Shown in pieces: positions 56,580 through 64,000 of a stretch of 64,000 nucleotides of DNA. The position numbers and the translations under genes were made by a program. Source of the stretch: Dactylorhiza incarnata (Eukaryota; Streptophyta; Magnoliopsida; Asparagales; Orchidaceae); contig JAWHQI010000001.1 of the NCBI GenBank assembly GCA_033032865.1, forward strand, positions 5,336,001 through 5,400,000. The letters run 5' to 3'. The notes beneath the pieces were generated by a model. It saw only the letters and a list, made by a program, of their open reading frames with translations. It was not told the DNA's origin and did not search any database. How positions within the stretch are numbered: position 1 is the first letter of the stretch; each line of letters opens with the position of its first letter.

Positions 56580-59530
56580 ATATATATATATACACAATAA
56601 CATATTAGAGTAGACGAGCACTTCGAACCACTCCCACATCACCCCATTAAAAAAAAGTTAACGGGTTAGACCCTACATGTGAGAGGGCTCATTGAAAATA
56701 TAGTCCCACGTCGGATATATATATTAATAATAAGGTATTATAGTATACTAGGTCTAACGAACCACTCCCACTTCACACCCTTACAAAAAGTTCACAAAGA
56801 CGGCACATTGAAAATATAATCCAACATCCGAGAAATTCATATAGTCTTGTGCACTTAATACTCTTCATAAGTATGAACTATGCATAATCCCTTTGCAATG
56901 TAGAGCTAAGGTTGTGTACATGGATTTGGTATGGAACGATGCTGTAATTCCTTTCTTAAACCATGACATACCATATCTTGAAAACATTAACACAAACAGG
57001 ATGATCATGGCATATAGTTTTTCCATATGGGTTTTTTTCATGGCAGTATCATATAAAATTTATTTTTAACATGAATCATTGGTGGAAGTGCCCAGTTTAG
57101 TTCATGGTTTGGTATGGAATGAAGAAAGCAAACCCCATATGATGATCTAGAGTGACCACACCTCATATTTGACTCCCTTAATGTAGGTGTTATCGTGTGA
57201 CTTCTTACTATACTATGCATTTTAATGGGTTAGTTCCTTGGAATTAGTGTACTGGCTACATGATATAATGTTGATGTGTATCATTAAGAGGATGCATAAC
57301 TACTGCTTTTAATGAGATTTTCTACATGTTAGATATGTTGAATTTCGAGCTGAAAGATAAGACCTCCTGGTAAGCTTCCTGAGAGGATACTTTATCAACG
57401 ATTCCAAAGTTATCAAATATATGAAGGATCAAGTTCTTCATTACATCGCGCAACCACCGTCCTACATGTTTGCAGCAGGTTGTCTTTACGCAGGAGACTG
57501 CGCCAACTGAAGTCATGGGGGAGCTCCTCCACATGTGCCTAGTAACTCGTCTCCTCAGGAACATCCGCTTCATTATGATCAACATCGCCTTGGTTTCAAT
57601 AATTGAAGTGAAGATAAATGTTTTTTGTTGTACCTAATAAAACATTTACAAAAGCGATAAATTTGTTTTCATCAACTTATCTTTTTCTATGTACATCATT
57701 CTAACCATCCACTACAGTCCAATATTTGCGAGACGGGTATAAAAGGTATAAATGAGCTTGCGGATCTTTTCATTGATGTTGTAATTACTGATCTAAGTAT
57801 ATGAAGGATATTTAACAGACAAAGCAACATCAACAAGATAAAACATCTAAAGAAATATACGTGAATACAGCTACATTTCTCACACTATTGTAGTTAAATA
57901 AATGCAGATAAAAGTTCAACCTGAATTTATGGAGACCAAATAATTATCTCAAAGCTGTAAACCTAGATTATGGAATTGTAGTCCTATGGGCCATTAGGGA
58001 TTTATTTTACTTAGTTCTATTAAGACATTTACTGTCCAAGGAGTATTTAGTTTTTAACATATGAGATTTATCCATCGACAGATTGTTTAGTTTGACCTAA
58101 CAACTGATAAAACTCATGAGTTGTTTCCTTTTGGAAAGATTCAAATCACCCATCTTGGGAGTTCTTCAACATGATCACCCTTGACTTTGTAGTTCTTGAT
58201 AGAACTTGAAGCATGCAAGAAAAAGCCACCTCATTGATTAAGAGTTCAATTTTTAAATCTTGAAATATCTTACAATCGCTCCTTAGTTAAAGATCATTGA
58301 GTTCGTTAGTGGCCTTAACATCATTAGCAAACTTACACATAGACAAGACTCATCTACCACACATAAGGAGACAATCCTAAAGTTTCAAGAGGTGGATATC
58401 GCCATATTCACTATGTCCCTATTAGCATTTAAACTATTTTATGCATTTCTTGTATTTTGTTTGTCCCGCATCATCTCTGTGCACTCCTACGTGAACCTCT
58501 ATTTATATATAGATGAGGTTAATTCTAGTGCAAAATGATTACTATTCCCATTTACATAATACCAAGATTCAACAGTCTATCCCATCTTTGCTCGAAGTGG
58601 GGCAAAGCTCCAGTTCCCCCGTTTGGATCACATAGCTTTCACAGGCACGAATCCATCTGCCCCTAGCGTCCCCGTCTTTGATCGCCTTTCTTCCCCTAGT
58701 ACGCTTTCCTCCCACAACACTTCAGCACTTATCCAGCGCACCACTTCTTGCTGATGCAACACCTCCGTGCTACCTTCTCCTCGCTCTCCCATACTTCTCT
58801 TTCCAGACCACCTGCGCCTCCTCTCAGTAGTCCAATGTGCCTCGAGCCCTACAAGTCTTTCCAGCTATAGTTACTCTCTCCCACTGTGTCCATGGATTAG
58901 GTCATCAAAATCCACGTGCCGGAGCAATCTCTCAATGCTTGATGGTCACCTCATGGTGTTATTTTCTTTGATGATTTGTTGTCAAGACAACCATAAAGTG
59001 TTCAACAGTGTTTGCCCGCTAGATGCTTATCTTATTGCCACTGTGTTTGATGACAATTTTTTTTCCGTGTGCATTGCTAGTGCTGTGCATAAATGTCAAT
59101 GCATGAGCCTAATTCTACCGCCACAGTGCCGTCATCTCCTACCTTCCATGCTTCTGGAAGCCTTAGGACCGTGTCCAAGTTGACTCAAACTATGTAGAAT
59201 GGAGATTTTCCTTCTCATTCCTGGTGTGATCTCAACATAAAAGACACCATGATCCTCCAAGGCTCCTCTGTGCCAAGATCACTCAACTATTCTGATTGGA
59301 TTTTAGTGATGCCTTGGTTTGCACGTCATTAGCAAACAACCTTTCACATGTCTACCTATCATCTGTAATGATGAGACAGTAAATGTTGCATGAGACCATT
59401 TAGCGGCACCAAGCGAGCTAAGACTTCTTGGATCTACATTCTCTATATGATCTGTTTTCCCAGACCACTTTCATATTGAAGACATCCATCAGGAGGTCTA
59501 ATCTTTCGGGCATCGAACTTTTGCATCATC
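56580..59530. other. intergenic sequence, no gene recognised
   Basis: AT-rich. A diverged direct repeat (CGAACCACTCCCACWTCAC) begins near 56625 and 56758. A minus-strand frame of 87 codons at 57322-57585 and a plus-strand frame of 138 codons at 58767-59183 have no recognisable domain. The rest shows nothing I can name. Confidence 0.4.
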
Positions 59531-60173
59531 TGTTAAAAAGCAAGCAAATATACCCTCACCGGGTGGTGAGTGTATCCAAAAGTGTGGCTAACTGGCTTAA
59601 ATGTTACCGGTCTCTCGTAAAATCGTCGAGAAGGAATTAACCCTAAGGTACGCCTCTCGCTCTCAACATGGTATCAGAGGGACGTGTTTTCCTATAGACC
59701 TGAAGGCTCAGTGTGCCTCGCGTCGTGCATCGTGCCGCCGCCTCAGTCGGTCGCCCTGTCTGCTTGCTTCTATTGGCGCAGTTTCTCCCGTCGGTCGGCT
59801 GTCTGCTTGCGTCTGCCAGCGTCAATCGACGTTGTGGCTGTCGTCGTTTCTTCCGTTTCTGCCGTCGTCGGCCATTCTACCGTTCTTGCTTGCTGCTACG
59901 TTCCCCTTGCTGCTTCCATCGCCTGTCGTCCGTGCGTTCCCCTTGCTTGTTGCTGTTGTCATCGATAGTCTGTTGTTTCTTGCTTGCTTCTACTGTCATC
60001 GGTAGTCTGGTGTTTCTTGCTTGCTTCTGTTGTCGTCTGCCGTCAACTGCCGTCTTGTTACTGTCCGGCTGGTGGATCGGCTTCTCGCGGCTTGTATGGA
60101 GAAATTGAAAAGTGCTAGTGCCTCTGAAGGGGTAGTTGATCAACCCAAACACTGTAGTTGAGGGAGTTCTAAC

Positions 60174-60980
60174 ATGGACTTCAATCAAGGAGTCACTCAC
60201 ATCAAGCTCAATGGGAGAAACTACCTTCTATGGGCCCAATCTATGCGAATATTCATTGGGAGTCGTCGAAGACTTGGGTTTATCACCGGATCCAAGCCGG
60301 CCCCAAGCACGACTGATCCTCTTTATGAGGAATGGGAAGGTGAGAATCTTACTGTGATAAATTGGCTTGTCAATTCTATGGAACCCAAGATTGCAAGTCA
60401 CTTCCTGTTTTGTCAAACGGCAAAAGACATGTGGGAGTTAATTGAGCGAAATTATTCAAAAAAGGATTTGGCTAGAATATATCAACTCCAGACTGAGCAG
60501 ATCCACATGACAGGGATGAGTGATTTTGAGGAATATTATAGCAAACTGACTCATAAGTGGGCAGAACTTGATCAATATTCTGCTATCCAGACTAAAGAAG
60601 ATTACAAGATGGAACTTATGCAACGGAGAGTGTTCGAAATGCTTTCTGGTCTTCCTCCTGAACTCAAATTTCAGAGAGTTCAGATGCTGGGAAGAGACTC
60701 TGTGCCTGATCAGGAGACAGTGGCCAACTATATTCGTGGGGAGACAAGCCGCATAAACGTCATTCGTTAAGATATTCATATTGGCAATGAGAAATCTGCT
60801 CTCGTTGCTGAGCAAATAAGGTGGGAGTCAAGAAATATGAGACAAGAAGATAAAAGTCCAATGAAGTGTACTCACTGTGGGAAGAAAGGACATGGGAAAG
60901 AGAAATGTTGGGATCTTTATCCTCACTTGGTTCCTTCAGGGTGGACTCGTGGTTCTGATGGGAAATATGTGAGACCTTAA
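60174..60980 (+). pseudogene. gag: gag of the 59.5-kb copia element, one internal stop
   Basis: ATG at 60174 begins MDFNQGVTHIKLNGRNYLLW, a typical copia gag start. UBN2-type core: INWLVNSMEPKIASHF, AKDMWELIERNY and LQTEQIHMTGMSDFEEYYSK. A TAA at 60768 interrupts it. The same frame continues to a CX2CX4HX4C knuckle (CTHCGKKGHGKEKC) near 60868-60910 and a stop at 60978. Gag packages the RNA. This one is nearly complete and only lightly damaged. Confidence 0.82.
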
Positions 60981-60999
60981 ACAGCTATGTATAGCAACT

Positions 61000-62729
61000 T
61001 ACAGAATACATAATATCTCTTGGCGGAAAACGAGAGTCTGACTAGGGAACTCAAGGCTCTGAAAGCCAATACTTCTGGAAGACCTTTTGTTGGTGACTTG
61101 GCGGGCACTGCGGCCCATGTTCACACTACTTCTATGTCCTCAAAAGGAGCCTCTCCTCCTTGAATCATTGACTCGAGGGCCTCCGACAATATGACTGGGT
61201 ATTCTGTGGAGGTCACTTCTATTTCTCCTGCATCTCGCAGTGTGAAACTCGCGGATGGATCCTCGACTTCTGTGAATGGTAAAGGGGTTATTCATCTTTC
61301 ACCATATGTTTCTCTCAAATTTGTGGTTATTGTTCCCCCCATTCCCTACAAATCTGTTATCTGTGAGCAGTTTAACTAAACAACTCAACTGTTCTATTAC
61401 ATTTTTCTCTTCTCATTGTGTTTTCCAGGATATGGTGAGTGGGAAGACGATTGGTGGACATGAGTTTGGTGGTGTGTATGTCATGGACAACCGTCAAGCT
61501 TTTGGTGCTAAGCTGTCAACCAATCATGATCAGTTGATGCTGTGGCACAAGAGATTTGGGCATGCTAGTTTGAAGACCCTAAAAACTATCTTTCCGCATT
61601 TTGTTCATGTTAAGAACTCTGTTTCATTATCAGTCTTGTGAATTGGCTAAGCACTGTAGAACCAACTATGCTCCTAGCCAAAGTCGAAGTGTGAAATGTT
61701 TTGACTTGATACATTCTGATGTCTGGACATCGCCTATTTGCGCTGTGAATGGATTTCAATATTTCGTCTATTTTATTGATATCATTCTCGCTTTACTTGG
61801 GTGTATCTTATGAAAAGAAAAAAAGAGGTTTCAGAAATTTTTCAGTTATTCTATCATCATGTGTTGACTCAGTTTGAAGATAAAATTAAAATCCTTAGAA
61901 GTGATAATGGAGGTGAATATACAAGTAGTGATCTTCAGAGATTCTTGGGAGATCATGGTATTACTTTCCAAACTTCCTGTCCGGGAACCCCTAAGCAGAA
62001 TGGGGCAGCCGAAAGAAAAAAAACAACATATCATGGAGACGACTCGTTTCCTATTGCAAGAGATGCACGTCCCTAAGGGACTGTGGGATGAAGGTGTCCT
62101 CACATCTGTTTATCTAATTAATCGGATGGCCACTGACACTTTGAAGGGGAAGTATCCTCTAAAGCTTCTTTGTCAAATATGCCTCTATTCAATCTTCCCC
62201 CAAGGATATTTGGATGTGTTGCCTCTGTCCATATTATGGGGCCTCATAGGGATAAATTAGGCCCTCAAGCAACAAAATGTATCTTTGTGGGATATGCTGC
62301 AAATCAAAAGGGGTATAAGTGTTATTCTCCTGCTCTCCGAAGAAAGTTCATATCAAAAGATGTTACATTCTTTGAAAACACCCCCTATTACTCTGATGAG
62401 GGCAAAACTGCTACTTTTCAGGAAAAGAGCAAAGAGAGTGATACAATGCCCCCCTTGCTGGTGCTAGTGGATGTGATTGCTCATGACAGTATGGAAATTC
62501 CGGTCGTGAAGGAAGCGCCCACCAATGACCTTCGGGTGTACAGAAGGAGGACGGATCTTCAAGTCTACAAAAGAAGGCAAAACAGAAATATTGGGCAAGA
62601 TCGTCACCCTCATGCTTCACCACTCACCACCACTCCGCCAGATCCAAGAACCAACACCACTCAGGAGTCCACTTCTGCACTTCAAATTCATATTGTTCAT
62701 ACCAGATATGTTATTTTGGGTACAACTCT
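61000..62729 (+). pseudogene. pol: protease and integrase of the 59.5-kb copia element, broken
   Basis: The protease core reads IIDSRASDNM near 61163, with the essential glycine of the DSG motif changed to arginine and a stop just before it. The integrase zinc region has LWHKRFGHASLKTL near 61540. The core has FDLIHSDVWTSPI near 61705, LRSDNGGEYTSSDLQRFL near 61890 and PKQNGAAERKK near 61990. Downstream, FVGYAANQKGYKCYSP near 62290 is the conserved end of copia integrase. Several frame changes occur (near 61380, 61800, 62030 and 62170). The reading ends at the Harbinger insertion. Confidence 0.82.
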
Positions 62730-62992
62730 GGGTCCGTTTGGTTGGGCTGTTGCTGATGAAAAGCTGCTGATCAGAAATGGAGTTTTGAAAAAGAGCTGTT
62801 TCTGAGAAATGGAGTTTTGTTAAAAAACTGTTTGGGTGAAATGGAGTTTTCAGTGCTTATTGAAATGGAGTTTTATAAATATTGTTTGGGTTAAATGGAG
62901 TTTTTGAAAAAAAAATTTGTTGTTCCATCAAATACACAATCTTGATAATATATACTATAATAGATATAAATACCAACAATTCGTCTCACCAT

Positions 62993-64000
62993 CTAAGATC
63001 TCGAAGTGTACAACTGTTGCGCTATATTTTCACACAACGTGATCATCTCATCTACCCCGCCTGCTGTATCAGGACAAACGACTTGATGCCCTTGTGTGCT
63101 TCCCCCCTCATCACCACCTCCCTGCTCGACGTCATTGAAATCAATATCCCTCCGCGACGGGTGCCGCAGAATAAAATTATGCAGTGCCATAGTCGCCATC
63201 ACAATATCGGTTTGTTTGGCGAAGCTGTAGCTCGGCATATCACGCAATATGGCCCACTTCTTCTTCCAAATGCCGAACGATCTTTCAATGACACTTCTAA
63301 GGGATGAGTGTGCGTGATTGAATATCTCTCGGCGTCCTTCCGGTGCACGACCTCCACGAGCAAAGTCCGGGAGATGATAACGTGTCTCTGGATATGGTTT
63401 CAAGTATCCCCTTTGTAGCGGATACCCAGAGTCTACCAAGTAATATTTTCCTGAAAATCAGGAGCAAAGTTGTTATGCTTCATAGGTGAGAAGTATAAAA
63501 AATATAATAGAAATCTGATTACCTGGTGGTGGATGCGGAAATTTGTAACGAGGATCCCGAAGCGCATAATTGAAAATGCGGCTATCATGCGCAGAGCCTT
63601 CCCAACCTGGCATAACAAACGTGAAACACATGTTGAAATCACAAGCAGCCATCACATTTTGTGTTGGCATGCCATGTCTCCCAATGTACGGTACTTGATC
63701 ACGAACAGGTACGCATGCATGAACATGTGTTCCATCAATTGCACCGACACAATCTGTAAAGAATGGCATGTAACGTGTGTCGTACAAAATCTCTGGCGGT
63801 GTGCTACTGAAAGATCTATCTAATGGTTGAATCACTTCATCCGCCAGTAGTATCAACACGCGAATGCCTTCTCCAAAAAACCTGCTAGCAGTCTCCGTCG
63901 AGTGCTGAAACCGCTCACATGTCTTCCTCATGACCTCGTTATGAGACAATATGTCTAAGGACAGTGCCAAAATCTCTCTAGATGCAGTCCGTCTCGTCCC
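62993..64000 (-). CDS. Harbinger transposase (DDE_Tnp_4), partial at the window edge
   Basis: Two exons on the minus strand. Exon 1 (64000-63523) is open to the edge of the window: SHNEVMRKTCERFQHSTETASRFF, then VGAIDGTHV (first catalytic Asp, near 63740) and GSAHDSRIF (second Asp, near 63590). A 72-bp GT-AG intron (63522-63451, CAG/GTAATC to TTTTCAG/G) follows. Exon 2 (63450-62993) holds YYLVDSGYPLQRGYL, SVIERSFGIWKKKW (catalytic Glu) and MALHNFILRH, and ends at 62993. No stop or frameshift. The enzyme cuts and pastes DNA at TWA sites. The N-terminus and any Myb-like partner ORF lie outside. Confidence 0.9.
63451..63522 (-). other. transposase intron
   Basis: 72 bp, AT-rich, with donor GTAATC and acceptor TTTTCAG. 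It contains an in-frame stop, so splicing is needed to join the two catalytic parts. Confidence 0.82.

Larger units (their letters stand above)
59531..62729 (+). mobile_element. Ty1/copia element, 3' part displaced by a Harbinger insertion
   Basis: A probable 5' LTR at 59531-59668 (TGTTAAAAAG...CTCTCAACA) is followed by the primer site TGGTATCAGAGG (59669-59680), then a 500-bp leader, gag, protease and integrase. The copia sequence stops at 62729, where a Harbinger TIR begins. RT and RNase H must lie beyond the window if present. The LTR left border is inferred only from the TG start. Confidence 0.75.
62730..64000 (-). mobile_element. PIF/Harbinger DNA transposon (runs off the window)
   Basis: Begins GGGTCCGTTTGGTTGGGCTG at 62730, a Harbinger-type TIR, inside a copia integrase tail. 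Five subterminal copies of AAATGGAGTTTT lie at about 62775, 62807, 62839, 62863 and 62893, and the transposase on the minus strand reads toward this end. The expected 3-bp TWA duplication is not evident on this side (TCT precedes), and the other end is outside the window. Confidence 0.85.

Noticed and set aside
57322..57585. 87-codon minus-strand frame
   Set aside because: No recognisable domain, no neighbouring exons and no supporting splice sites found.

Overview
The window is nuclear DNA from a flowering plant with a repeat-rich genome. The evidence is plant-type LTR retrotransposons of several lineages, an Au-type SINE, Tourist/Harbinger-like elements and one exon matching a plant LRR receptor-like kinase. 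I find no cluster of ordinary host genes. Almost every long reading frame is transposon protein, its remains, or an artefact of simple repeats. The species cannot be named from the sequence.

Layout. 1-8701 is old repeat DNA: tandem repeats with periods near 155-158 bp, short minisatellites and a 1-kb tandem duplication. 8702-17841 is a nearly pristine Ty3/gypsy chromovirus (Tekay/Del-like) on the minus strand, with 2,087-bp LTRs, the target duplication TCACC, and intact gag and pol. 18373-30087 is an older 11.7-kb Ty1/copia element (SIRE/Maximus-like) on the plus strand, with the target duplication CCCTC and a decayed extra reading frame after pol. Both appear nested in one diverged repeat, visible at 8400-8701, 17847-18372 and 30093-31040. 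31130-33655 is a ruined Tat-type gypsy pol, followed by a 90-bp minisatellite.

34650-46250 is the strangest part. A family of TAA-flanked, Harbinger-like non-autonomous elements carries arrays of a roughly 19-bp unit (CGCCCGGGCG plus a T-run). The unit changes strand inside each element. One member is split by a 5'-truncated minus-strand copia element (37082-about 42896).

46256-48443 holds a foldback element, a tiny CACTA-like MITE, a scrap of Tat RNase H, an Au SINE with an exact 14-bp target duplication, and a 274-bp Tourist-like MITE. 48456-53170 is a complete but dead short-LTR copia element. 53916-54149 is the last exon, or a fragment, of an LRR receptor-like kinase gene. A possible Helitron end and a minus-strand copia gag fragment follow. 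59531-62729 is another copia element. It is cut by a PIF/Harbinger DNA transposon (62730 to the window end) whose transposase reads intact on the minus strand.

How the parts relate. The Tekay-like element encodes the full set for its own copying, and its gag and pol are separated by an 83-bp GT-AG segment that would join them in frame if spliced. The Harbinger transposase is the only DNA-transposase gene seen and belongs to the superfamily expected to move the TAA-flanked elements. A pattern shared by four unrelated elements is a private, CG-containing, dyad-symmetric repeat array placed in LTRs, just after pol, or inside TIR elements.
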